A stretch of 64,000 nucleotides of DNA. Origin: Palsa-504 sp963767565. Lineage in GTDB: Bacteria; Actinomycetota; Actinomycetes; Streptosporangiales; Streptosporangiaceae. The notes under the pieces were generated by a model. It was not told where the DNA came from. It made no database searches and saw only the letters and a program-made list of their open reading frames with translations. Made by a program: the position numbers and the translations under genes. Below are positions 32,642 through 41,888 of this stretch, in pieces (position 1 is the first letter of the stretch; each line of letters opens with the position of its first letter). The DNA lies in assembly GCA_963767565.1 (NCBI GenBank), contig CAVYEG010000009.1, forward strand, positions 62,001 through 126,000. The letters are read 5' to 3'.

Positions 32642-32941
32642 GAGCTGGCCCGCCCGCGGAGGCCCGGGCCGGGTATCAACCCTTAACATGCTGTTAGGCC
32701 CGTTCCGGCCATGCGATCGGCCTGCGGTCGCTAGACTCGGCCAGCAGGAGGACGTACAGGCCGTGCGCGGATAGGCACGATTTGATGCTATTTCTCGATA
32801 CTTGACTTATAGCGACATATCCCCGTGCCGCGAAGATCCTTATTATCATGCGAGACGTGCCTGGTTGCGCGGCATGTGCGGCCCGGCGCCCGCGAGTCCG
32901 GCTGATGCGGACTCCGGAGCAGGCAGGAGAGGCTTTCGAAC
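32642..32941. other. Intergenic region between the two STAND genes
   Basis: 300 bases without a gene. The part from about 32760 to 32860 is AT-rich for this genome and contains TTGACT, TATAGC and TTATTATCAT stretches that could supply a promoter for copy 2. An AGGAGAGG-type ribosome site ends about 8 bases before GTG 32942. Confidence 0.45.
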
Positions 32942-35362
32942 GTGGTCGCCCAGCAACCCGGAACGCCGACGCAACCGGGGATCCTGCTGTCCGGGATCGT
33001 GCCGCCGCTGGCCGACGCCTATTACACGCGCGCGGAAACCGGGTCTGACCTGGCCACCGGCCTGCATCCGGGCCAGGCCGCGGTGCTGGTGCACGGCGCC
33101 GAGACCGACGTGGCGCCGGCCGAGCAGGGCGGTACCGGCAAGACTCAGCTCGCGGTCGAGTTCGCCCACACCATGTGGAACAGCGGGCTGGTCGAAGTCC
33201 TGGTCTGGGTGACCGCGACCAACGCCGAGGCGGTCATCACCGGCTTCGCGCAGGCGGCCAACACGGTGGACGCCAGCAATCCCGGCGAGGGAGCCGAGGT
33301 GGCCGCCGCCCGCTTCGTCTCCTGGCTGGCGCACACCAAGCGCCCGTGGGCGCTGGTCATCGACGACCTGGCCGACCTGGCCGACCTGGCCGACCTGTGG
33401 CCGGGCGGCGCCGCCGGCCGGGTCCTGATCACCACCAGGCTTCCGGCCTCGGAGTTCGAGGGCCAGGACGCCACCGTCGTCCCGGTGTCCGGGCTGAGCA
33501 GGCGGGAGGCCCTGTCCTACCTCAGCTCGCGGCTCACCGACCACCCCGACCAGCGCATCGAGGCCCTGGACCTGGGCGAGGACCTCGGCGGCCTGCCGCT
33601 CGGGCTGGCCCAGGCCACCGCGGTGATCAACGCCCGCCGGCAGGGCTGCCGGGAATACCGGCAGGCGCTGAACGAGCGCCGCCAGCACATGTCCGACGTG
33701 GACGGCGTGTCGGCCACCATCCTGGCCACCTGGTCCATCGCGGCCGAGTGCGCGCACGACCTCCCGCCGGCCGGGCTGGCCTGGCCCACCCTGGTGCTGA
33801 CCGCCATGCTGGATCACCACGGGGTGCCCGGCGCCGTCCTGACCAGCCCGGCCGCCTGCACCTACATCGCCGGGCGGCCCAGCACGGCCGGCGGCGCGGA
33901 TCAGAACATGGTGCGCGCCGCGATCAGCAACCTGGCCGCGGTGGGCCTGGTCACCGTCGATCCGGCCAGCCCGGTGCGCACCGTCCAGATGCACGCCAGC
34001 GTGCAGGCCGCCGTGCGGGCCTGGCTGCCGCGGGCTGACCTGGAGCAGGTCGCGCTGGCGGCCGCCGACGCGCTGCTCGAGACCTGGCCGGAAGGCGAGG
34101 GCGGGCTGCAGCTCGATCAGGCGCTGCGGGACTGCGCCGCGGTCCTGCGGGCCAACGACGGCGGGATGCTGTGGAAGACCGAGGCCCATCCGCTGCTGTT
34201 CCGGGCCGGGCTGTCGCTGGAGAGCAGCAGGCTGTCGGCCGCCGCCATCGCCTACTGGCAGTCCCTGCTGGCCACCAGCACCACGCTGCTCGGGCCGGCG
34301 CACGCCAACTCGGTGGTGGCCAGGGACCGGCTGGCCGCGGCCTACGAGGCCGCCGGGCGGTCGGCCGAGGCCATCTCGGTGTTCCAGGCCGCGCTGGCCG
34401 ACCGGGAGCGCAACCAGGGCCCGGAGCACGCCGAGACGATCGCGGCCCGCGGTCACCTGGCCCACGCCTACCAGTCGGCCGGGCGCCCGGCCGACGCCGT
34501 GGCCCTGCACGAGCGGACGGTGGCCGACTCCGAGCGGCTGCTCGGGTCCGGCCATCCGGTCACGCTGGGCTCGCGGGCCAGCCTGGCCGACGCCTACGCC
34601 ACGGCCGGGATGCCCAAGGAGGCCATCAGCGCCTACCAGATGCTGCTCACCGATGCCGAGCGGCTGCTGGGCGCCGGCCACCCCACCACGCTGGGCGCGC
34701 GCTCGCACCTGGCGGCCGCCTACGCGGCCAACGGGCAGGCCAAGGAGGCGATCGGGGAGTACGAGCGGGCCGCGGCCGACCAGGAGCGGATGCACGGCCG
34801 CGACCACCCCGACGCCATCGCGGCCCGGGCCAGCCTGGCCTACGCCTACCGCACGGCCGGAAAGCTGAAGGACGCCATCGGCCAGTACGAGCGGGTACTG
34901 GCCGACCGGGAACGGGTCGAGGGCCCGGATCACCCGGACACCATCGCGGCCCGGGCCAACCTGGCCTACGCCTACCGCAGCGCGGGACGGCTGCGGGAGG
35001 CGCTCCCGCAGTACGAGCGGACGCTGGCCGACCGGGAGCGGGTGCAGGGCCGGGATCACCGCGACACGCTCACCGCCCGGTCCAACCTGGCCGCCTGCTA
35101 CCAGCAGGCGCGCCGGCTGACCGACGCGATCCCGCAGTACGAGCGGGCCCTGGCCGATAGCGAGCGGATGCTCGGGCCGGGTGAGGAGGAGACGCTGACC
35201 ACCCGCTGCAACCTCGCCTCCGCCTACTACACCGCGGGCCGGCTGTCGGACGTGGTCGCGGTGCTGCAGCGCGCCCTGACCGACTGCGAGCGCTACCTCG
35301 GCCCCGATCACCAGATGACCCAGACCGTCCGCGAAAACCTGGATGCCGCCACCCAGGCTTGA
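32942..35362 (+). CDS. STAND NTPase: NB-ARC with TPR array, copy 2
   Basis: 806 residues, a paralogue of the upstream gene and co-linear over its length. The shared features are the N-terminal LLSGIVPPLADAYYTRAETG, the P-loop GGTGKTQLA again at residues 63-71, the Walker B ALVIDDLADLADLADL with a small internal repeat, VLITTRLP, GGLPLGLAQ and about nine TPRs with the HPDTIAARANLAYAY consensus. It lacks the long acidic spacer (about residues 415-475 of copy 1) between NTPase and TPRs and the Pro-rich tail. Divergence is moderate, so the duplication is not recent. Whether the two interact is open. Confidence 0.85.
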   Translation: MVAQQPGTPTQPGILLSGIVPPLADAYYTRAETGSDLATGLHPGQAAVLVHGAETDVAPAEQGGTGKTQLAVEFAHTMWNSGLVEVLVWVTATNAEAVITGFAQAANTVDASNPGEGAEVAAARFVSWLAHTKRPWALVIDDLADLADLADLWPGGAAGRVLITTRLPASEFEGQDATVVPVSGLSRREALSYLSSRLTDHPDQRIEALDLGEDLGGLPLGLAQATAVINARRQGCREYRQALNERRQHMSDVDGVSATILATWSIAAECAHDLPPAGLAWPTLVLTAMLDHHGVPGAVLTSPAACTYIAGRPSTAGGADQNMVRAAISNLAAVGLVTVDPASPVRTVQMHASVQAAVRAWLPRADLEQVALAAADALLETWPEGEGGLQLDQALRDCAAVLRANDGGMLWKTEAHPLLFRAGLSLESSRLSAAAIAYWQSLLATSTTLLGPAHANSVVARDRLAAAYEAAGRSAEAISVFQAALADRERNQGPEHAETIAARGHLAHAYQSAGRPADAVALHERTVADSERLLGSGHPVTLGSRASLADAYATAGMPKEAISAYQMLLTDAERLLGAGHPTTLGARSHLAAAYAANGQAKEAIGEYERAAADQERMHGRDHPDAIAARASLAYAYRTAGKLKDAIGQYERVLADRERVEGPDHPDTIAARANLAYAYRSAGRLREALPQYERTLADRERVQGRDHRDTLTARSNLAACYQQARRLTDAIPQYERALADSERMLGPGEEETLTTRCNLASAYYTAGRLSDVVAVLQRALTDCERYLGPDHQMTQTVRENLDAATQA

Positions 35363-35425
35363 CCTCCCAAGATCCCGGGGTGTAGGGCGTGGGAAGTAGG
35401 CGGGACAGCCAGGGAGAGGAAACAG

Positions 35426-37095
35426 ATGGCACCGGGGATTTATGACTTTGTCGTGGTCGGGGGCGGATCGGCGGGCAGCGCGCTGGGCAACCGGCTGTCG
35501 GCGGATCCGGGTGCCCGGGTGCTGGTGCTCGAGGCGGGACGGCCCGACTACATCTGGGACCCGTTCATCCACATGCCCGCCGCGCTCACCATCCCCATCG
35601 GCAACCGCTTCTACGACTGGAAGTACGAAAGCGAGCCCGAGCCGCACATGAACGGGCGGCGCATCTACCATGCCCGCGGCAAGGTGCTAGGCGGGTCGAG
35701 CAGCATCAACGGGATGATCTTCCAGCGCGGCAACCCGATGGACTACGAGCGCTGGGCCGCCGAGGGCGGCCTGGCCGACTGGGATTACGCGCACTGCCTG
35801 CCCTACTTCAAGCGGATGGAGAACTGCCTGGCCGCGGCCGACGGCGATCCGTTCCGCGGCAAGGACGGGCCGCTGGTCCTGGAGCGGGGCCCGGCCACCA
35901 ACCCGCTGTTCGGCGCGTTCTTCGCGGCCGTCCAGCAGGCCGGCTACCAGCTCACCGACGACGTCAACGGCTACCGGCAGGAGGGCTTCGCCCCCTTCGA
36001 CCGCAACGTCCACCGGGCCGGCGGCTGTCGGCCGCGCGGGCTTACCTGTATCCGGTGATGAGCAGGCCGAACCTCACCGTGGCCACCCGCGCCTGCGCCA
36101 CCAAGATCATCTTCGACGGCACGCGCGCGGTCGGCGTCGAGTTCCGGCATCAGGGCACCCTCAAGCGGGTCCGGTCCGCCGAGATCATTCTGTCCGGCGG
36201 GGCGATCAACTCCCCGCAGCTGCTGCAGCTGTCCGGCGTGGGCAGCGCCACCGAGCTCGCGCCGCTCGGCATCGACGTGGTCGCCGACCTGCCCGGCGTA
36301 GGCGAGAACTTGCAGGACCACCTGGAGGTGTACGTCCAGTACGGCTCCAAGCTGCCGGTCTCGGTCGCGCCCGCGCTCAAGTGGCGCAACCGGCCCGTGG
36401 TCGGCGCGAAGTGGCTGTTCGGTCGCAGCGGCCCGGGCGCCACCAACCACTTCGAGGGCGGCGGCTTCGCCTGCAGCAACGGCGACGTGGCTTACCCGAA
36501 CCTGATGTTCCACTTCCTGCCCATCGCGATCCGCTACGACGGCTCCCAGCCGGAGGGCGGGCACGGGTACCAGGTGCACATCGGCCCGATGTACTCCGAC
36601 TCCCGCGGCACCTGCAAGATCACTTCGGCTGACCCGGGCGTGCATCCCGCGCTGCGGTTCAACTACCTGTCCACGCCGACCGACCGGCGGGAGTGGGTGG
36701 AGGCGATCGCTGTGGCCAGGAAGATCTTGACCCAGCCGGCCTTCGAGGACTACAGCGCGGGCGAGCTGTCGCCGGGCCCGAAGGTGGAGACCGACGACGA
36801 GATCCTGGCCTGGGTGGCGAAGGACGCGGAGACCGCGCTGCACCCGTCCTGCACGGCCAAGATGGGCGCCGACCCGATGGCGGTGACCGACCCGGCCACC
36901 ATGCGGGTACACGGCCTGGACGGGCTGCGGGTAGTCGACGCGTCCGTGATGCCGTTCGTGACCAACGGCAACATCTATGCGCCGGTGATGATGGTTGCGG
37001 AGAAGGCCGCCGACCTGATCCTGGGTAATACGCCGCTGGTGCCCGAGCCGGTGGAGTTCTACCGGCGGCCCGCACGCAGTGGCCAGGATGTGTGA
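35426..37095 (+). pseudogene. GMC-family FAD oxidoreductase with a one-base frameshift
   Basis: This is a choline dehydrogenase/alcohol oxidase-like flavoenzyme read in two frames. The N-terminal part (ATG 35426, AGGGAGAGG site) has the FAD motif DFVVVGGGSAGSALGNRLSA and GKVLGGSSSINGMIFQRG. At about 36015-36017 (GGG in CACCGGGCCGG) one G appears to be missing: adding it restores HRGRRLSAARAYLYP. Downstream the other frame carries SGGAINSPQLLQLSGVGSA, the active-site HPSCTAKMG and TNGNIYAPVMMVAEK. All domains are otherwise complete (about 556 residues), so the break is recent or a sequencing error. Confidence 0.82.
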
Positions 37096-37132
37096 AACGC
37101 TGCTTCGTTCGGAAGAATGAAAAGATCTATTC

Positions 37133-37178
37133 GTGCAGCGCAGCTGCACAGCGGGGGTTTCGGGGGGCCGTCCCCCCG
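37133..37178 (+). terminator. Two hairpins after the GMC gene
   Basis: GTGCAG/CTGCAC (37133-37149) is followed by a G6/C6 hairpin around CCGT (about 37162-37177), 40-80 bases after the stop codon. A role as terminator is likely. Confidence 0.5.
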
Positions 37179-37335
37179 GGGAAATACTGACCGAACGGGC
37201 CGTGGCGTATCGTCAAGCACCACAACGTGGGATTCTTTACCCGGAATGTAGACAGACCGGCTATCACGTCACCATGATCGAATTGCGCCGGCGACAGGCG
37301 ACGTCGGCGCGCGCGCAATGAGGAGCGAAGCGGGC

Positions 37336-38109
37336 ATGACCACACCAAACGGGCCTGCCGGAGGCGCCGCGGACGATCCGCTGCCCGAAGCACTGATGCT
37401 GGTGCGCGGCGCGGCCGAAGGGGGCCACCGGCTCAAGATCCTCGGCGGCCTCGGCGTGCGCGTGCTGTGCCCCGACTTCCCGCCCCGGCGGCGGGCGGGC
37501 CAGGACATCGACCTGGCCTGCCAGGGCAAAGGGCGGCGCCAGCTGGCCGACCACCTCCAGAGCGCGGGCTGCCAGCCGGACAAGCGGTTCAACAACCTCA
37601 ACGGGGACCGGCAGATGTACTTCATGGCCCCGTCCGGGCGGCCGATCGACGTCATGGTCGACCGGCTGACCATGTGCCACACGCTGGACTTCAAGCCCTC
37701 CTTCGGCTCCGCCTCGCCGACCCTGGACCCGGCCGACCTGCTGCTGTCCAAGCTGCAGATCTTCGAGCTCAACGCCAAGGACGCGCACGACATCTGCCAC
37801 CTGCTGGCCGGGGTCAAGGTCGGGCGCGACACGACCCGCCCGTTCATCGACCCGGACCGGTTCGGCTCGGTGCTGTCCGGGGACTGGGGCTGGTGGCGCA
37901 CCGTGACCGGAAACCTGGCCAAGCTCCCCGACCTGGTGACCGAGCAGCCGGGGCTGGCGCCCGCGTACCCGAAGTTCGACCTGCTGACCCAGGCCAAGCA
38001 GCTGCTTCAGATCGCCGAGACCGTGCCCAAGGGCCTGAAGTGGAAGACCAGGGCGCGGGTAGGCGACCGGGTCCGGTGGTACGAGCTGCCCGAGGAGGTC
38101 GACCACTGA
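37336..38109 (+). CDS. Nucleotidyltransferase-like protein
   Basis: 257 residues. The pattern fits the DNA polymerase beta-type nucleotidyltransferase superfamily: LKILGGLGVRV (Gly-Gly at about residue 36), GQDIDLACQ with two acidic residues (about 57-59) and a third in GRPIDVMVDR (about 100). KRFNNLNGDRQMYF lies between. The C-terminal half is helical (DPADLLLSKLQIFELNAKDAHD), as in AbiEii/MNT-like proteins, but no specific subfamily is certain. ATG 37336 has an AGGAG site. The metallophosphoesterase gene follows 54 bases later on the same strand, so the pair may work together. Confidence 0.6.
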   Translation: MTTPNGPAGGAADDPLPEALMLVRGAAEGGHRLKILGGLGVRVLCPDFPPRRRAGQDIDLACQGKGRRQLADHLQSAGCQPDKRFNNLNGDRQMYFMAPSGRPIDVMVDRLTMCHTLDFKPSFGSASPTLDPADLLLSKLQIFELNAKDAHDICHLLAGVKVGRDTTRPFIDPDRFGSVLSGDWGWWRTVTGNLAKLPDLVTEQPGLAPAYPKFDLLTQAKQLLQIAETVPKGLKWKTRARVGDRVRWYELPEEVDH

Positions 38110-38163
38110 TCCCCGGCCGGGACCGGCGCATATTCACCCGCTAAGGAAGGCGAGCGCACCGCA

Positions 38164-39105
38164 ATGAAAGTCTTCTTCGCCACGGACATTCACGGCTCCG
38201 AGATCTGCTGGCGAAAATTCCTGAACGCCGCCGCCTTCTACAAGGCCGACATGGTCATCCTGGGCGGGGACGTGACCGGCAAGGTGATGATACCGATCAC
38301 GGCCACCAGCCCCGGCCACTGGGAGGTCACGTTCGGCGGCCAGCGCGTGCAGCTGGAGACCCAGGCCGAGCTGGACGACATCAAGCGGAAGATCCGCGAC
38401 CGCGGCTATTACCCGGCCGTGATGTCCGGTGACGAGCTCGACTCCCTCAAGGAGGAGGACGGCTCCATCGACCGCCGGTTCACCCAGGAGATGACCAAGG
38501 GCCTGGAAATGTGGCTCGACATGGCCGACAGCAAGCTGCGCGGCGGCGAGATCCCCTGCATTCTCAACGGAGGCAACGACGACATCTGGGAGATCGACGA
38601 CATCATCGAGGCCTCCCCGTCCGTCAGCTTCGCCGAGTCCAAGGTGCTCGACATCGGCGGCTTCTACCTGGCCTCGATGGGCTGGACCAACCCGACCCCG
38701 TGGAACACGTTCCGCGAGGCGCCCGAGGACGTGCTCGCGACCAAGATCGAGGCCGTGGTCTCCTCGATCCCGGACATGAGCCGGGCGGTGTTCAACTTCC
38801 ACGCGCCGCCCTACGGCACCGGCCTGGACGAGGCGCCGGCCCTGGACCAGAACATGCGGCCGATACTCGGCGGCGCGGTCATGAAGCCGGTCGGGTCGAC
38901 CGCGGTCAAGGCGGCCATCGGCAAGTACCAGCCGATCCTGTCGGTGCACGGGCACATCCACGAGAGCAAGGGCGTCCTGCGGCTCGGCCGGACCCTGACC
39001 ATGAACCCGGGCAGCTCCTACAGCGACGGCGTGCTGCAGGGGGCCGTGCTGGACCTGAACGAGAAGAAGGGGAAGGTCACCAGGTACATGTTCGTCAACG
39101 GCTGA
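38164..39105 (+). CDS. Calcineurin-like metallophosphoesterase
   Basis: 313 residues. The metal-ligand motifs are in order: ATDIHGS (Asp 8, His 10), LGGDVTGK (about residue 38), NGGNDDIWE (about 137), NFHAPPYGTG (about 216) and VHGHIHES (about 261). Motif III is GNDD instead of GNHE, which occurs in several branches. A roughly 80-residue insertion after motif II (SPGHWEVTFGGQRV...) may form the substrate cap. No signal peptide, so it acts in the cytosol. ATG 38164 has an AAGGAAGG site. The substrate is unknown. Confidence 0.85.
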   Translation: MKVFFATDIHGSEICWRKFLNAAAFYKADMVILGGDVTGKVMIPITATSPGHWEVTFGGQRVQLETQAELDDIKRKIRDRGYYPAVMSGDELDSLKEEDGSIDRRFTQEMTKGLEMWLDMADSKLRGGEIPCILNGGNDDIWEIDDIIEASPSVSFAESKVLDIGGFYLASMGWTNPTPWNTFREAPEDVLATKIEAVVSSIPDMSRAVFNFHAPPYGTGLDEAPALDQNMRPILGGAVMKPVGSTAVKAAIGKYQPILSVHGHIHESKGVLRLGRTLTMNPGSSYSDGVLQGAVLDLNEKKGKVTRYMFVNG

Positions 39106-39316
39106 CCGGCGGTGCTCGCCGGGCGAGGCTGCAGCCAGCGGACATTAGCGGATTGTGACCTGCCAACTTCGCAGATCACGGGTCTCAGACGTCCCCAAAC
39201 CTCTATATTGACCGCTAGATGATCACAAATGCACCCAGATGTGACCCCGAGTAACCCCGCTACCCCATCGTTCAAACCGGGCAAAACGGATAAACCTGGA
39301 TAACCGGAGGATACAT

Positions 39317-40936
39317 ATGACGGCAGGAGCACTGGGGGAGGAGAGACCGACTCTCTTCCTCCGCAACGCGACGGGCCTGGTCCGGGGCTGGTCCGTCAGG
39401 GACTCGATGATCTACGCCTGCCTGTCCACCAACGTGGTGACGCTGGGCATGGTGGAGTGGACCGTGCAGTCGTCTTTCCCGCACGGCAACCTGCTGTACT
39501 CCATCCTCATCTCGGGGGTGTGGGTCTCGTTCCTGGTCGTGGCCTACACCGGGCTGGTGACCACGATCCCGCGGGCCGGCGGTGACTACGTGTGGCAGAG
39601 CCGCATCCTGGGCAGCGGGATCGGCTTCGTGATGGCCGCCACCGGGTGGTGGTTCATCTTGTGGCTGTGGGCCCCGATCTACGGGGCGGTGCTGTCCGAG
39701 GAGTTCTTCCAGCCGATCTTCGCCACGCTCGGCACGCAAAGCCAGGCGGCCTGGTTCACCACGTCCAACGGGAAGTTCGTGGTCACGCTGATCACCATCG
39801 CGCTGGCCGGGATCCTGGTCTCGGTCGGCATGGCCGGCTACGCCCGGATCCAGAAGTGGTGCTTCTACGGCGGCCTGCTCGGCGTCCTGGTCCTGGTCAT
39901 CCTGCTCCTGACGGCCAGCCACGCCAGCTTCATCTCCTCGTTCAATCTGGAGACGCACAAGCTGTTCGGGATCAGCAACGGGTACCAGGCGGTAAACAAG
40001 TCGGCGGCCACGGCCGGCTACGTCGCGCCGACGTTCGGCGGCGGCACGTTCAGCCAGAGCCTGCTGCTGGTGCCGTTCATGATGTTCTACCTGCTGTGGC
40101 CGAACTGGGGCACCACCTTGTACGGCGAGATCCGCGGGGCCAGCGACTTCCGCCGGGTGTTCACCGGCATGTTCGTCGGGCTGTGGACCACCGTGGCGCT
40201 GTCGGTGGTGCTGCTGCTGCTGTTCGCCAAGACGTTCGGCTGGTCGTTCTACATGAACATCAACTCGGGCCAGAACCTCGTCAGCAAGGCCGTGCTGCCC
40301 GTCTTCCCGTACCCGGTGATGATGGCCGCCTGGCTGGTGCACAACTCCGCCTTCCAGGTGATCGTGATCCTGCTGATGAGCCTGTGGTTCTTCGGCTGGG
40401 TGGGGACGCTGTTCCTGTCCTCGACCCGGGTCATCTTCGCCGCCGCCTTCGACCGGGTGCTGCCGGACGCGGCCGCGCAGGTCTCGGAGAAGCGCCGGGT
40501 GCCGGTCGCCTCGCTGGTGCTGATGCTGCTGCCCGCGGTGGGGTTCGGCGCGCTGTACGCGTACAACTCCACGTTCGCGTCTTACACGCTGGACGCCACG
40601 CTGGTCATCGCGGTGACGTACCTGTTCAGCGCGATCGCGGTGGTGATCCTGCCGCTGCGCAAGCCGGACCTGTGGTACGCCTCGCCGGCCAGCAAGGTCA
40701 AGCTGCTCGGCGTGCCGGTCGTGCCGGTGGCGGGCGTGGTGACCATCGGGCTGCTGGTGTTCAACCTGTACGAGTGGCTGTCCAACGACGCGTACTTCGT
40801 CAACAACCACGACTCGCTCCTGTACATGGGCGGCATGTACGTGCTGGCCATCGTGATCTACGTGGCCGCCCGCATCATCCGGGCCCGCCAGGGCATCGAC
40901 CTCGGCCTGATCAACAAGGAAATCCCGGTCGAGTAG
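39317..40936 (+). CDS. APC-superfamily amino acid/amine permease
   Basis: 539 residues with about 12 hydrophobic helices. Helix 1 is atypical for the family (MIYACLSTNVVTLGMVEW), but the helix 2-3 motif TTIPRAGGDYVWQSRILG (about residue 88) is the classic APC feature, and WFFGWVGTLFLSSTRVIFA lies near helix 9. ATG 39317 follows CCGGAGG at 6 bases. The 211 bases upstream contain no gene, but TCACA-N12-TGTGA around 39225-39246 could be an operator. The REP-like hairpin after the stop probably ends the transcript. Confidence 0.85.
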   Translation: MTAGALGEERPTLFLRNATGLVRGWSVRDSMIYACLSTNVVTLGMVEWTVQSSFPHGNLLYSILISGVWVSFLVVAYTGLVTTIPRAGGDYVWQSRILGSGIGFVMAATGWWFILWLWAPIYGAVLSEEFFQPIFATLGTQSQAAWFTTSNGKFVVTLITIALAGILVSVGMAGYARIQKWCFYGGLLGVLVLVILLLTASHASFISSFNLETHKLFGISNGYQAVNKSAATAGYVAPTFGGGTFSQSLLLVPFMMFYLLWPNWGTTLYGEIRGASDFRRVFTGMFVGLWTTVALSVVLLLLFAKTFGWSFYMNINSGQNLVSKAVLPVFPYPVMMAAWLVHNSAFQVIVILLMSLWFFGWVGTLFLSSTRVIFAAAFDRVLPDAAAQVSEKRRVPVASLVLMLLPAVGFGALYAYNSTFASYTLDATLVIAVTYLFSAIAVVILPLRKPDLWYASPASKVKLLGVPVVPVAGVVTIGLLVFNLYEWLSNDAYFVNNHDSLLYMGGMYVLAIVIYVAARIIRARQGIDLGLINKEIPVE

Positions 40937-40946
40937 CTGTTTCTCG

Positions 40947-40992
40947 TTATCGTGGACCGTTACTCCCCCTCGGGGGGGAGTAACGGTCCACG
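40947..40992. repeat. REP-like hairpin, copy 2 (terminator position)
   Basis: Perfect 19-bp arms CGTGGACCGTTACTCCCCC (40951-40969) and GGGGGAGTAACGGTCCACG (40974-40992) enclose TCGG. The TTATCGTGG(A)CCGTTAC core matches copy 1 at 26531. The one difference in the shared core is compensated on the opposite arm. Confidence 0.8.
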
Positions 40993-41010
40993 GTCTTGCT
41001 GGGAGCTTTG

Positions 41011-41847
41011 ATGGACGCGCGCACGGTTCTGGTGACGGGGGCGAATACCGGCATTGGGCTCGCCACGGCGCTGGCGTTGGCCGGGCAGGGGTGGCGGGTC
41101 TACATGGCGTGCCGGTCGGAGCGCAAGGGGGCGGCGGCGGTCGCGTCCATCCAGGCCGCGACGGGGAATGACGCGGTGTTCCTGCTGCTGGTGGACCTGG
41201 CGGATCTCTCGTCGGTGCGGGACTGCGCCAGGTCGTTCCTGGAGCCCTACGAGCCGCTGCACGTGCTGGTCAACAACGCGGGGGTGGGGGGCAGGCGGGG
41301 ACTGACCAGGCAGGGGTTTGAGCTGATGTTCGGGGTGAACCATCTCGGGCACTTCTTGCTGACTCAGTTGCTGCTGGAACGGCTGACCGAGAGCGCGCCC
41401 TCGCGGGTGGTGACGGTTTCGAGTGACGCGCACTACAACGCGCGCGGGATCGACTGGGAGGCGCTGCGGCGGCCAGCTCGGGGCATCACCGGGCTGGGTG
41501 AGTACGCGGTGTCCAAGCTGTGCAACGTGCTGTTCTCCGCCGAACTGGCGCGAAGGACGGCCGGGACCGGGGTGCACGCTTACGCCCTGCACCCCGGCGT
41601 GGTGGCGTCGGACATCTGGCGGCGGGTGCCGTGGCCGGTGCGGCCCCTGGTTACGCGGCGGATGCTCTCGGTGACCGAAGGCGCGGCGACGTCGGTTTAC
41701 TGCGCGACCTCGCCGTCGGTGGCCTCGGACAGCGGGCTGTTCTACGACAAGTGCGCTGTGCGGGAGGCCAGCGCGGTGGCGACGCCCTCGCTCGGGGCTG
41801 AGCTCTGGCGGCGCAGCGAGGCCTGGACCGCGCCGGACGTGACATGA
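41011..41847 (+). CDS. Short-chain dehydrogenase/reductase
   Basis: 278 residues, a classical SDR of the retinol dehydrogenase-like group. The cofactor motif TGANTGIG is at residues 9-16, NNAG at about 89, the catalytic Ser in VVTVSSDAHYN and the YAVSK Tyr/Lys near 167-171. The Arg after the first helix (ACRSERKG) suggests NADP. ATG 41011 has GGGAG upstream. GC at third positions is a little lower than in neighbours in the first third. Substrate unknown. Confidence 0.88.
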   Translation: MDARTVLVTGANTGIGLATALALAGQGWRVYMACRSERKGAAAVASIQAATGNDAVFLLLVDLADLSSVRDCARSFLEPYEPLHVLVNNAGVGGRRGLTRQGFELMFGVNHLGHFLLTQLLLERLTESAPSRVVTVSSDAHYNARGIDWEALRRPARGITGLGEYAVSKLCNVLFSAELARRTAGTGVHAYALHPGVVASDIWRRVPWPVRPLVTRRMLSVTEGAATSVYCATSPSVASDSGLFYDKCAVREASAVATPSLGAELWRRSEAWTAPDVT

Positions 41848-41888
41848 TCGTTGTTTGAGTAGCGGGCGGTAAAGGAAGGCTGGGGGCC

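Noticed and set aside
29945..35362. FxsT-type or lantibiotic-linked TPR proteins
   Set aside because: The NB-ARC/TPR layout is similar, but no Fxs partner genes, radical SAM enzyme or precursor peptide is present.
32846..35671. 941-codon open frame on the minus strand
   Set aside because: Antisense of the second STAND gene; it mirrors the TPR repeats and has no family-like motif.
37133..37321. Small ORF between the GMC and NTase genes
   Set aside because: It covers two hairpins, has no family-like sequence, and its third positions are not GC-biased.
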